The position numbers and the translations under genes are program-made. Under the pieces are notes generated by a model that was not told the origin of the DNA, searched no databases, and saw only the letters and a list, made by a program, of their open reading frames with translations. From Planctomycetota bacterium (lineage in GTDB: Bacteria > Planctomycetota > Uabimicrobiia > Uabimicrobiales > Uabimicrobiaceae), in the NCBI GenBank assembly GCA_029260735.1, contig JAJDCR010000005.1, positions 1 through 50,579 of the forward strand: 50,579 bases of DNA. The letters are read 5' to 3'. Positions 33,118 to 41,158 of the stretch are shown here, piece by piece. Each line of letters opens with the position of its first letter. The first letter of the stretch is position 1.

Positions 33118-33621
33118 TCATTTTTCATCTGTTTTTCTTTCGGAAGACATTTCCTCCTCTATAAGAATAGTTGAGGCCATGATGGACGCTTCTGTGACCT
33201 GAGTAATATTACTCAGAGCCTCAATTTTTTCTGAAGCTTCTTCAATAATTTGGTCAAATAAAGGCAAGACATCAGGAGGAAACTCGGGAGTCTCTTCTGC
33301 CGAAAATTTAAATATTTGCATTTGATTTAGAAAATTATTGAGAATATGGTGAGTAGAGGAGAGCATGGCTTGGTATATTTTAGCTTTTTCTAACTCTATA
33401 TCCTGAACTTTTTTCTTGTTTATATGATCAATGACAACAAACAAAGAAAAAAAACTAAATGAAATAAGCATCTCGTCTAGTTCATACTTTTCGAAAGAAT
33501 TTAAAAAATGAGTAGTTTTTTCAAAGAGCTCAAAGTTATGACTAACCATAGTCCAGTAAGCAGTGGAGGATAGAACTAGGCCAATTAGGATTAACTTATG
33601 TTTTATGATTAAGGCTTTCAT
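33118..33621 (-). CDS. Two-helix membrane protein with histidine-kinase-dimerisation-like domain, no ATPase
   Basis: 167 residues. Two hydrophobic helices (~8-28 and ~50-66) are followed by a cytosolic helical hairpin beginning STHHILNNFLNQMQIF and ending IEALSNITQVTEASI, which resembles a histidine-kinase DHp four-helix bundle half. There is no HATPase domain here or in the neighbouring genes. It could dimerise with or accept phosphate from another kinase, or act as a dead scaffold. It starts 4 bases after the stop of the DUF4336 gene on the same strand, so they are co-transcribed. Confidence 0.55.
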   Translation of the reverse strand: MKALIIKHKLILIGLVLSSTAYWTMVSHNFELFEKTTHFLNSFEKYELDEMLISFSFFSLFVVIDHINKKKVQDIELEKAKIYQAMLSSTHHILNNFLNQMQIFKFSAEETPEFPPDVLPLFDQIIEEASEKIEALSNITQVTEASIMASTILIEEEMSSERKTDEK

Positions 33622-33625
33622 TTTC

Positions 33626-34306
33626 CTACTTTACTACATATTTAAGAGCTTGACGAAGGGAGGTTTTAGCATCTTTTTCTTTGATTTCTCCATGAGCCAG
33701 AATAATTCTCTGAAAATCCCAGTTAAGTACTTTTTGGAGAACCTCGCGAGCAGCACTTCGATTGCGCATCAAAGTTTTCACAAGTCGACTGGAGACTAGA
33801 GTATTCGTAGGAACTCCAACAAGCAAGAAAAATAATTTTTCGTAAAAAGTTCTTTCGTTTTGAAAATGAAAGACCAAGTCCGTTACGATGAGACTTTGGC
33901 TCTCTGAATGAAAAAAAATAGCTTCCTCATATGTTTTACTGCCTTCTAAAAGTTCAAAAGGAATTTCTTTTTGCCAAGAAAAATTATTCGCCGGATCAAG
34001 AATTAAAGGAGATTCTAGATCCGGTCGCTTTTTTGGCAAATTGGAAACGCAGTAAAATTTTGCTTGGGGGAAGGCATCCTGAAAACCTCGGGCAAAAAGA
34101 TGGTGAAAGCTATTGGGAGCAATGATGTATTTGACGGGCCCCATATCTTCGAGTTCTTTTTGTAGATCCATATTCAAACGAACCGGAGAATGAATCCATA
34201 AACTTCCATCGCTAAGTCGAATGATAGTCATTCGACAGCCAAAGTTAACTCCTAAAAGCTTTAGTCCCTGAGTGACACACCATACATTGTTCGCAATTTG
34301 TTTCAT
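33626..34306 (-). CDS. DUF4336 family protein (metallo-beta-lactamase-like fold)
   Basis: 226 residues. NVWCVTQGLKLLGVNFGCRMTI at the start, SLWIHSPV, KYIIAPNSFHHLFA and the late RIILAHGE match DUF4336, a relative of metallo-beta-lactamases that lacks the full HxHxDH metal site. Function is unknown in the family. It lies between a C2/multihaem protein gene (12-bp gap) and the two-helix membrane protein, as the middle gene of a three-gene minus-strand run. Confidence 0.75.
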   Translation of the reverse strand: MKQIANNVWCVTQGLKLLGVNFGCRMTIIRLSDGSLWIHSPVRLNMDLQKELEDMGPVKYIIAPNSFHHLFARGFQDAFPQAKFYCVSNLPKKRPDLESPLILDPANNFSWQKEIPFELLEGSKTYEEAIFFHSESQSLIVTDLVFHFQNERTFYEKLFFLLVGVPTNTLVSSRLVKTLMRNRSAAREVLQKVLNWDFQRIILAHGEIKEKDAKTSLRQALKYVVK

Positions 34307-34318
34307 AGTACTCTCTTT

Positions 34319-35947
34319 CTACTTATACTCTCTCTTTTTGGGGAGAAGAGAGTCTATCGCTTCGAGTTCTTTTCCTGAGTGATTGTAGGCAAATTTTTTC
34401 GCTAATTTCCCTGCCTCTTCCGCAAGAAGAAGAAGGGCTTTTTTATTTTCTAAAAGAAGCTTCTCTCCTTTTAGTACATCAATAAGCGCTTCAACTTCGG
34501 GTATTTGGACTTTTTTAGTGATGTCTCTAATATTTCTTAGAGCTTTACGAGTGTTCTTATCCATTGACTTGAAATACTTTCCCTTGTCATTTTTGGCCAT
34601 ACAGTAAGCCCTTAAGCTATATTCCAAATTGAGCATAGCTCCTGTAATGTAAATAACCCGGAGTTTTTCCTGGGAAGTCGTTTGGTTAACATGCCCTTGC
34701 ATAAAATTATGCCCAATACTACCTTGCGAGTATCGAGCGAACTCAAAAAACTCTCCCGAAGTATGTTTCCCTTGATTGATCAATTTTTCATCTGATATGG
34801 TATGGCATTGATAGCATTTTCGGCCTAGCTCATAAATATCTGTTGAGGGAATCATTCCTTTGTCTTTAGCTTCCTCCCATCTCTTGGGAAGGGGCACTTC
34901 CCAATCGCTATGAGAAATAATCCAGTCTTTTCCTCCTCCATGACAGGATTCACAAGAAATACCTTCTATTGTTTCTTGAACTCCTTTAGTTTCCTGAACT
35001 GTATAGTGACAAGATATACATTGCTCCGCTTTGTGAATACGACCGGAAAGACCTAGATTTTTCATAATGGCTTTTGCTCGCGATTTTTTATGGAGTGAAT
35101 CATATCCTTTCTGATGAGCAGTTTTTTTCCCTATTTTTTCCTCAAGAGCATGGCACATACCACATTTGAGAGTTCCCATTACTTTGCTCGGCACAACTTT
35201 ACTTTCAGGTTTCCAAGCTCGATAGCGAGGGTGAAATTCTTCCTCTTCTGGTAGCTCTTCTATTTTTGGCTTTTGCGGCTCTTCTTCAAAAATTTTCTCA
35301 TCGACAGGAGGCCCTTCTTCTTTGCCTTCGGTTTTGTTTGGATCTTCTTCTAAAAGTTTTGTCTCAATCTTAGAGTTTTTTGGCTCCGTCTCTTTTGGAA
35401 GCTTGCTTTCTTTTATTTCTTTCTCGCCTATTTTGGACTCTAAATTTTGAGGAATCTCTTTGCCTAATGTTTTTTCTTCTGTCTTCTCATTTTTGGGAAG
35501 TTTTTCTCCCTTTTCAGAAGGGTCTTTCCAAGTAAAAATATAGCGAAAAGTTTTTACTTGCCCAAAGGAAATAGTAATCTGTTTGTTTGCTTGTTCTTTA
35601 TCAAAAACGAGAGTATGAGATCCGATAAGATCATTTTTGGCAATATCTCGGTCATGAATCTGAATATACAACTTCTCTTTACCAGCCACCTTAATTTTTG
35701 TGTTAATCACATCTAAAACTCGGTATCGATTTTTAAAGACACCGCTTAGATAAATATTTTCCCTCTTTTGGGCAACTTGCATAGAAATAAGAATAACAAC
35801 ATCAGGTTTCCCTTTAAAGGCATCCCAGGATTTACCATCCGATTTCTTTTTCTCAATAACAATCCTGTCAATAATAAGATTCCCAGATTCGAAGGCGTAA
35901 CAACTCATAGCCCACAAGAGGAAAAAAAGATATATGTAGCCTCTCAT
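34319..35947 (-). CDS. Exported C2-like / tetrahaem cytochrome c fusion protein
   Basis: About 542 residues. The best start is ATG at 35947, with AAGGAG 9 bases upstream; the frame extends three codons further to a GTG. After a signal peptide (~1-19) comes a C2-like beta domain (~25-145, with IHDRDIAKNDLIG), then a charged Lys/Glu/Pro linker of ~90 residues. The cytochrome part has four CxxCH sites (CGMCH, CISCH, CESCH, CYQCH, about residues 262-382), spaced as in cytochrome c554-type multihaem proteins. It should be periplasmic or surface-exposed and redox-active; electron partners are not identifiable. Confidence 0.8.
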   Translation of the reverse strand: MRGYIYLFFLLWAMSCYAFESGNLIIDRIVIEKKKSDGKSWDAFKGKPDVVILISMQVAQKRENIYLSGVFKNRYRVLDVINTKIKVAGKEKLYIQIHDRDIAKNDLIGSHTLVFDKEQANKQITISFGQVKTFRYIFTWKDPSEKGEKLPKNEKTEEKTLGKEIPQNLESKIGEKEIKESKLPKETEPKNSKIETKLLEEDPNKTEGKEEGPPVDEKIFEEEPQKPKIEELPEEEEFHPRYRAWKPESKVVPSKVMGTLKCGMCHALEEKIGKKTAHQKGYDSLHKKSRAKAIMKNLGLSGRIHKAEQCISCHYTVQETKGVQETIEGISCESCHGGGKDWIISHSDWEVPLPKRWEEAKDKGMIPSTDIYELGRKCYQCHTISDEKLINQGKHTSGEFFEFARYSQGSIGHNFMQGHVNQTTSQEKLRVIYITGAMLNLEYSLRAYCMAKNDKGKYFKSMDKNTRKALRNIRDITKKVQIPEVEALIDVLKGEKLLLENKKALLLLAEEAGKLAKKFAYNHSGKELEAIDSLLPKKREYK

Positions 35948-36029
35948 GTATTCCACTCCTTGTTTTTATTTTTGTACATCTAATGGTAAAACTTTTCTAT
36001 TTCTGTGCTTTTGTACCAGGATAACCGCA

Positions 36030-38066
36030 TTAATCTTCCTTAAAACTACAATCCAAAGTGTAGTCTCCCATAAGCTCTGTTCCTGCACTACTGACAAAAG
36101 TGTCGCAAACTAAATAGTAAGTTCCCGGGGTAACTTTGTGCTCAAAGCTCTCATGGTCTCTGACCAAACAGCTACTAGCACTAGGCTTACTTAAGAGATG
36201 AATGTCAATATCGGCTTGTCCATCACATTTTACCGAGACCTTCAAAGTGCCTGTTTTTTTTATTCTAATACTATAGACGAGTTCTCGGCCTTTTTCGTTG
36301 GCAGAGGAACCTTTATAAGTATCAAAAACATCGCTTCCTAAACTTGTTAGGGTGGTATTTTCGTTGCGATAAGGAAAGCCAGAGATAACAATAGGGTCAT
36401 CAACAGTCGCTTGGGCAGTAAATTTAGGCGGAGTACTTCTTCCATAAACATAGCAATACACTTTGTTTAGACTAGCATATCCATTATTGTAACCAGGCCA
36501 ATCGTATTTAACCCCAGCGCCATTAAATTTTCCATAGCCTTCTGTTTTATTGCCATAAGGATCATTTAAAATCACAGTGTGCTGGTTTGAAACATAGCCC
36601 ACAACTGTCTTGTAATGTCCCGATTGAGTGATTCCTGTCAAAATAACAAAAGGGTTCTTTTTCTTCACTTCATTTTGGAGTTCTCCCCAACTGGGGCTCC
36701 AATCTACTCCTGAGGCAACACCATGAAATTGCAAGAAATCCCTCATATGCCCTTTGGTATCAACAGGAGGATGCCAAACATAGCCATGCCCCCCATAAGT
36801 AGGTTCGGAAGAACCCGAGCCGAATTTGTCAAAAACATGTTTGCCGTGGCTATACTTCTTGGAAACGTAATTCCCATAGTGGCTGGTATGTTCAAAAGGT
36901 CGAGTGGAAGTAAAATTCCAGTGCTTAAGCTTACCATAGTAAGCCAAAATCATAGTGGCACTGGTCGCTCCACAAGAAACCGCCCGTCGAAAATGAGTGG
37001 AGTATATTTGGTGCATGTAAGGAACCCCACCAATGACTACTTCCCGAGAACTCAGCTTCACTTGGCCAGAAGAGTTTTTATCGAATATCGGCCCTAAACT
37101 CCAAGAGGATTTCAATAAACGAGGGGGATGTATAGGGAGAAGCGAACTCCCTCTATCTTCAATAGTAGTTTCATAATACTCCTGCCCTGAAGCCAGGATG
37201 AGTTTATTACTCTTTAGATTTAAGGCAAAAGCATCCACTCGAATACTTTGCTCCTTGAGGAGTATAACCTCCTCGCCTTTTTCGTTAAAGGCAACTAAGG
37301 AACCTTTTGCTGCTATTTCGCTCTCGTTTCCTAAACGACGCAAAGCGACAACATTTTCTCCCCTCCAAGTAGCATCATCCAATTGTCCGAGGGAAAACAA
37401 CTCTTGTCCTTTTGCATCCAAAACAAGGTGCTCTCCTCCTAACTTTTGCACAAGTATTCTTTCGCCGGAGGGAGAAAAGAGAGGTAAGAAATAAGTTTCT
37501 TCGCTTATCTGCCGCTCCTCTTCTCGCTGCCAATCATAGGTCCATAACCCTTTATCTTGAGCATAGACCAAACGATTTTCTGCCACAAAAGTTAAGTGAT
37601 TGATATACTGAGAACAAGTAACTCGCTTCAAGAGATGCAAGTTTTCATCTAAAACCCACAACTCCTGGCCGACCATGAAAGCAATTTTCCCCTTGGGGCT
37701 AAAGCAAGGGTTTCCCACCAAGGAAGCAAAAGGAGAAATCTGATGCCCCCGCTCACTTTCTACTTCGTAAAGCATAACCGCTTGTTGCATTTGGCCCAGT
37801 TCATCTCTTTGAACTAACTTAAAGCCCACTTTGCGACCATCCTCTGACCACGTTGCCATTCGTCCCGCAGTCAAGCTGTCTGAAATAAAAACTCCCCGGT
37901 TATTCTCTAAATCCCAGGAAAACAATTGAGACTTGGACAAATCGCTGACCAAAAGCCTGTCTCCCTGAGGAGACCACCGCAAAATCATCTTTGAAAATTC
38001 CATCTGAGCGTAAGTAAAGCCGCTCCAAGAAACAACTAGCAGAAATAAGAAAAATAATTTACTCAT
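36030..38066 (-). CDS. Exported beta-propeller / C39-like peptidase / PPC-domain protein
   Basis: I place the start at ATG 38066: GGGAGG lies just upstream and the protein then opens with a clean signal peptide, MSKLFFLFLLVVSW. A longer frame to 38171 would overlap the preceding gene. Residues ~25-305 are WD40/TolB-like propeller repeats. Residues ~345-545 are a C39-like cysteine peptidase with Cys365 in VSCGATSATMIL, His484 in SGHYKTVVGY and Asn501-Asp502 in ILNDPYG. Residues ~570-678 are a PPC beta-sandwich, often found in secreted proteases. Probably a secreted processing or degradative protease. It follows the STAS-like gene by 19 bases. Confidence 0.75.
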   Translation of the reverse strand: MSKLFFLFLLVVSWSGFTYAQMEFSKMILRWSPQGDRLLVSDLSKSQLFSWDLENNRGVFISDSLTAGRMATWSEDGRKVGFKLVQRDELGQMQQAVMLYEVESERGHQISPFASLVGNPCFSPKGKIAFMVGQELWVLDENLHLLKRVTCSQYINHLTFVAENRLVYAQDKGLWTYDWQREEERQISEETYFLPLFSPSGERILVQKLGGEHLVLDAKGQELFSLGQLDDATWRGENVVALRRLGNESEIAAKGSLVAFNEKGEEVILLKEQSIRVDAFALNLKSNKLILASGQEYYETTIEDRGSSLLPIHPPRLLKSSWSLGPIFDKNSSGQVKLSSREVVIGGVPYMHQIYSTHFRRAVSCGATSATMILAYYGKLKHWNFTSTRPFEHTSHYGNYVSKKYSHGKHVFDKFGSGSSEPTYGGHGYVWHPPVDTKGHMRDFLQFHGVASGVDWSPSWGELQNEVKKKNPFVILTGITQSGHYKTVVGYVSNQHTVILNDPYGNKTEGYGKFNGAGVKYDWPGYNNGYASLNKVYCYVYGRSTPPKFTAQATVDDPIVISGFPYRNENTTLTSLGSDVFDTYKGSSANEKGRELVYSIRIKKTGTLKVSVKCDGQADIDIHLLSKPSASSCLVRDHESFEHKVTPGTYYLVCDTFVSSAGTELMGDYTLDCSFKED

Positions 38067-38085
38067 ACCAAACCTCCCAAAAAAT

Positions 38086-38958
38086 CTAACTGTCTCCCAA
38101 GTCAATCTCTGTTTCATTTTCCCGCGGGGACTTCTTTTTTGCTTTACCGCGTAAAAAAGACCGAAAAGCACCTCCCTCTTCTAAAGAAGCGGTTGCTCCC
38201 ATATCAATAACAGTTTCGTTTAAAGAAGCAGTCGCTCCCATATCCAAAACCGTCTCATCAAGAGAAATAGGAGGAGGAACTGTTCCAATATTAGCCTGCT
38301 TATCATCTAATACTGTCGAAGAGGTATCAAAAGCCGTTTGATCAAAAGAAATAGGAGGGGGAACTGTATCCAAAAAAGCTTCCTTATCCTCCAACTGAGT
38401 TTGCAAGCAAGAAGGATCAAAAGCGGTCTCTTCTGGCGCAAACTTGGGAGAGCTAACTCTACTATCAGGTAAAAAGACCTCTGTCTCATTCCCAAAGCTA
38501 GCCACCGTATCCGATAGTTCCCTGGAAAAATCCATCGGAACAGTTCGCTCCATATCCATAGGAACGGTTTGCCCCATATCCATAGGAACGGTTCGATCGA
38601 TTTTGTCACCAAAACTTTCTTCGCTCTTCCTTGGACTAGCTTTTTCAAAAAAAGCTTTGTCTTCAAAAGAAAAAATAGCTTTCTGAAACTCCTCCACAAC
38701 AGGAATCCCTAATTCTCGTAATTTCCCCTGAACGACCCTCGCATCAGCGCAAATACGCACATCAACCCCGGCCTTAGTTAAACGACTAATTTCGCTCGAA
38801 ATACTACGCACCATACTCAAATCAAGATCACTCACCCCCTCAAAATTAAGAAGGATACGTGCACTGCTCTTTTCTCGCTCCGAATCCACAACGGCCTGAA
38901 CGGAAAAACGCCGCAAAGAATCGTCATCAAAAGAGATCGTTTGAATTTTTTTACTCAT
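38086..38958 (-). CDS. STAS-like protein with threonine-rich repeat tail
   Basis: 290 residues. Residues ~10-95 resemble a STAS/anti-anti-sigma fold (ARILLNFEGVSDLDLSMV, then GVDVRICADARV, GIPVV). The rest is disordered and built of short repeats: three R/Q-TVPMDM copies near 120-140, two DTVPPPIS / GTVPPPIS copies and two ETV(I/L)DMGATASL copies. Threonines followed by acidic or hydrophobic residues look like Ser/Thr-kinase sites read by FHA domains. That is inference; a TPR-kinase is encoded 7 kb away. First gene of the pair with the C39-like protease. Confidence 0.5.
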   Translation of the reverse strand: MSKKIQTISFDDDSLRRFSVQAVVDSEREKSSARILLNFEGVSDLDLSMVRSISSEISRLTKAGVDVRICADARVVQGKLRELGIPVVEEFQKAIFSFEDKAFFEKASPRKSEESFGDKIDRTVPMDMGQTVPMDMERTVPMDFSRELSDTVASFGNETEVFLPDSRVSSPKFAPEETAFDPSCLQTQLEDKEAFLDTVPPPISFDQTAFDTSSTVLDDKQANIGTVPPPISLDETVLDMGATASLNETVIDMGATASLEEGGAFRSFLRGKAKKKSPRENETEIDLGDS

Positions 38959-39073
38959 GAAATTTTACCTCGAAAAAATGAGGTTTTTATTTATCGAAAC
39001 TGTTCTTTCGTTTGATTATAGTTGATAGAGGTAAGATTGGCTAGATTTTTTTTGGTTGTATGCCTTTGAATGT

Positions 39074-39114
39074 TTTTTTTCGTAGCCTAGGTTTAATCTA
39101 GGCTACGAAAAAAA
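39074..39114. repeat. 17-bp perfect hairpin (GTAGCC family) in a divergent promoter region
   Basis: The 39074-39090 arm (T-run plus CGTAGCCTAG) is the exact reverse complement of 39098-39114, with a 7-nt loop GTTTAAT. Both strands give a terminator-like stem with a U-tail, although both flanking genes start rather than end here. The GTAGCC/GGCTAC arms and TTTAATCT loop recur at 41 kb. Confidence 0.7.
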
Positions 39115-39146
39115 TTATTCCAAGACTTGCGCTTTAACAACAGATC

Positions 39147-39194
39147 TTGCTTAGAATATAGGTTTTATGATATCATAGAATCATAGGGTCATAG
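39147..39194 (+). promoter_or_regulatory. Candidate promoter with 12-bp palindrome and three TCATAG repeats
   Basis: TTGCTT (39147-39152) and TATCAT (39171-39176) form a -35/-10 pair 18 bases apart. The -10 is inside the palindrome TATGATATCATA (39166-39177). TCATAG is repeated with an 8-bp period at 39173, 39181 and 39189. This has the look of an operator over a promoter. Confidence 0.35.
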
Positions 39195-39241
39195 ATTATA
39201 AAGAAATGCTTTTGAAGAGCTTTTGATAGGAGTGGTGGGAA

Positions 39242-40981
39242 ATGAAAAAAGGAATAATCCTATTCGTTTTAAATATATTTGTTATTGGTGGAACGCTACT
39301 GTTTTTATCTGCTGAACCCGGGGTATCTATCGATAATTTTTCTCTGATAGATCACCAAGGAAAATTTCATCGTCTTTTTGATTATGCGGATTCTCGGGGT
39401 GTTGTTATTTATAGTCATGGAGTGGGCTGTCCGATTGTTCGCCATAATCTAGTTTCACTAAAAAAAATACGCGATGAGTATAATAAAAAAGGCTTTACTT
39501 TTTTCCTTCTCAATATGAATCCTCAAGATGATCGCGAGACAATTTTAGAGGAAGCAGAGGAGTTTAAAATAGACATCCCTATTTTGCATGACGAAAGTCA
39601 ACTTATAGGAGAGATGCTAAAGTTTACTCGAACAGCCGAGGCTCTTTTGATTCGAACCGATAATTGGACAATTAGTTATAGAGGTCCTCTGGACGATCGT
39701 TTGGACTATGAAGCGCAAAAAGCCGTTGCCAAGCAAGAGTTTTTAGTGCAAGCTCTCGAGGCTGAATTAACAGGAAAAGAAATATCCTTGGATTCGGTGC
39801 CTGTTGTTAAAGGATGTTTGATCAATAAAAACGATGTCTTAGCCAGCCGTGAGAGAAAAATTTCTTATGTCAACGATGTGGTTCCTATTTTACGTACAAG
39901 GTGTATTCCTTGCCACCGCAAAAATGGCATCGCTCCGTGGGCGATGAGTAGCCATCGAAGAGTCAAAGGATGGTCGCCCATGATGCGGGAGGTCATTCTG
40001 ATTAAGCGTATGCCTCCGTGGCATGCCGATCCTGAGTTTGGTGAATTTTCCAATGATCGTTCGTTGTCGGTCTCAGAAATGAGAACTCTCGTTCACTGGA
40101 TTGATGGAGGAGCCGTTAAGGATGGTGAGGAAGATCCTTTAGCCAATCAACCCAAGAGCTCAGAGGAGTGGCAGCTAGGAAAGCCTGATTTAGTATTAAC
40201 ACTACCGACTCAAAAAATTCCCGCTACCGGCGCACTTAAGTATATTTATGTGGGTGTTGATAACCCCTTAGACAAAGATGTTTGGGTACGAGGAGCGGAT
40301 ATCCAACCGAGCAATCGCAAAGTGATGCACCATGCTCTCACTCTATTAAAGTATCCTAAAGATATACGTAACCAACAGCCTGAATGGGATGGTGGGGGCA
40401 ATGGTTTCTTTTCCGTTTATGTACCAGGGTACAACTCTCCTTTATTTCCAGGAGAAAGTGGACAATGGCTTCCCAAGGGAGGGCGGTTTGTATTTCAGCT
40501 TCATTATACCCCTATAGGAGTTGCCACTACTGACACACCGCAAATGGCTCTCTATTTCCACGATAAAAAGCCAGAGGAAGAGCTCAAAATTATGAGTGCA
40601 GTCAACTATGATTTTTTCATACCACCTTATGCCGAGGATCACCCTGTAGAAGCTTCTTATGAATTCGATAAAGATGTTTTTGTCTACTCTTTTCTACCTC
40701 ATATGCACTTTCGTGGCAAAACTATGAAGTTCACCGCTCTTTATTCCGATGGATCGCAAAAAGTTTTGCTTTCTGTACCAAACTATCAATTCAACTGGCA
40801 AACTCCCTATCGTTTTGAAAAACGCACATACCTTCCTGCCGGCACTAAGATTCTTTGCTCTGGATCATTTGATAACTCTGATAAAAATCCCCAAAACCCC
40901 GACCCGGCAAAAGAAGTGGACTGGGGAGACCAAAGTTGGGATGAAATGTTCATCGGCTACATTCGCTATACGGAAAAGTAA
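39242..40981 (+). CDS. Redoxin / cytochrome c / copper type II monooxygenase-like fusion
   Basis: 579 residues. A signal or anchor helix (~1-24) is followed by a thioredoxin-fold redoxin domain (~28-180; Cys63 in GVGCPIVRHN, with no second resolving Cys nearby). Next is one c-type haem site, CIPCH (221-225), in the typical RxRCIPCHRKNG setting, then MPPWHADP. The C-terminal ~300 residues carry His-rich motifs VMHHALTL, QLHYTPIG and PHMHFRGKTM, resembling the catalytic core of copper, ascorbate-dependent type II monooxygenases (PHM/DBH). This fusion is known from planctomycetes and verrucomicrobia but uncharacterised. Periplasmic oxidative chemistry is the likely role. AGGAG lies ~10 bases upstream of the ATG. 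Confidence 0.8.
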   Translation: MKKGIILFVLNIFVIGGTLLFLSAEPGVSIDNFSLIDHQGKFHRLFDYADSRGVVIYSHGVGCPIVRHNLVSLKKIRDEYNKKGFTFFLLNMNPQDDRETILEEAEEFKIDIPILHDESQLIGEMLKFTRTAEALLIRTDNWTISYRGPLDDRLDYEAQKAVAKQEFLVQALEAELTGKEISLDSVPVVKGCLINKNDVLASRERKISYVNDVVPILRTRCIPCHRKNGIAPWAMSSHRRVKGWSPMMREVILIKRMPPWHADPEFGEFSNDRSLSVSEMRTLVHWIDGGAVKDGEEDPLANQPKSSEEWQLGKPDLVLTLPTQKIPATGALKYIYVGVDNPLDKDVWVRGADIQPSNRKVMHHALTLLKYPKDIRNQQPEWDGGGNGFFSVYVPGYNSPLFPGESGQWLPKGGRFVFQLHYTPIGVATTDTPQMALYFHDKKPEEELKIMSAVNYDFFIPPYAEDHPVEASYEFDKDVFVYSFLPHMHFRGKTMKFTALYSDGSQKVLLSVPNYQFNWQTPYRFEKRTYLPAGTKILCSGSFDNSDKNPQNPDPAKEVDWGDQSWDEMFIGYIRYTEK

Positions 40982-41001
40982 AAGCGCTTTGGTTGTTCTT
41001 C

Positions 41002-41111
41002 GTAGCCGTAGCCGTGATCGTGATCGTAGTCGTCGCCGTGACCGTTACCGTGCCCGTGACCGATTTTAATCTCGGTCACGGTAACACGGTCACGGTGACG
41101 ATCACGACTAC
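41002..41111. repeat. Long hairpin made of degenerate GTNNYC hexamers
   Basis: 41002-41061 is exactly ten consecutive hexamers fitting GTNNYC (GTAGCC twice, GTGATC twice, GTAGTC, GTCGCC, GTGACC, GTTACC, GTGCCC, GTGACC). After an AT loop (ATTTTAATCTC), 41074-41111 is six GRNNAC hexamers, their reverse-complement form, broken once by AC. The arms pair imperfectly into a very long stem. It separates convergent genes and ends in TTTT, so it may terminate both. Confidence 0.75.
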
Positions 41112-41158
41112 AGTTTTCAAGGACTTGCCGCTTAAGTTGACAGTTTTAGGTCGTCTCC

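Noticed and set aside
41002..41111. CRISPR array
   Set aside because: The units are contiguous degenerate hexamers forming one dyad, with no spacers and no cas genes anywhere in the window.
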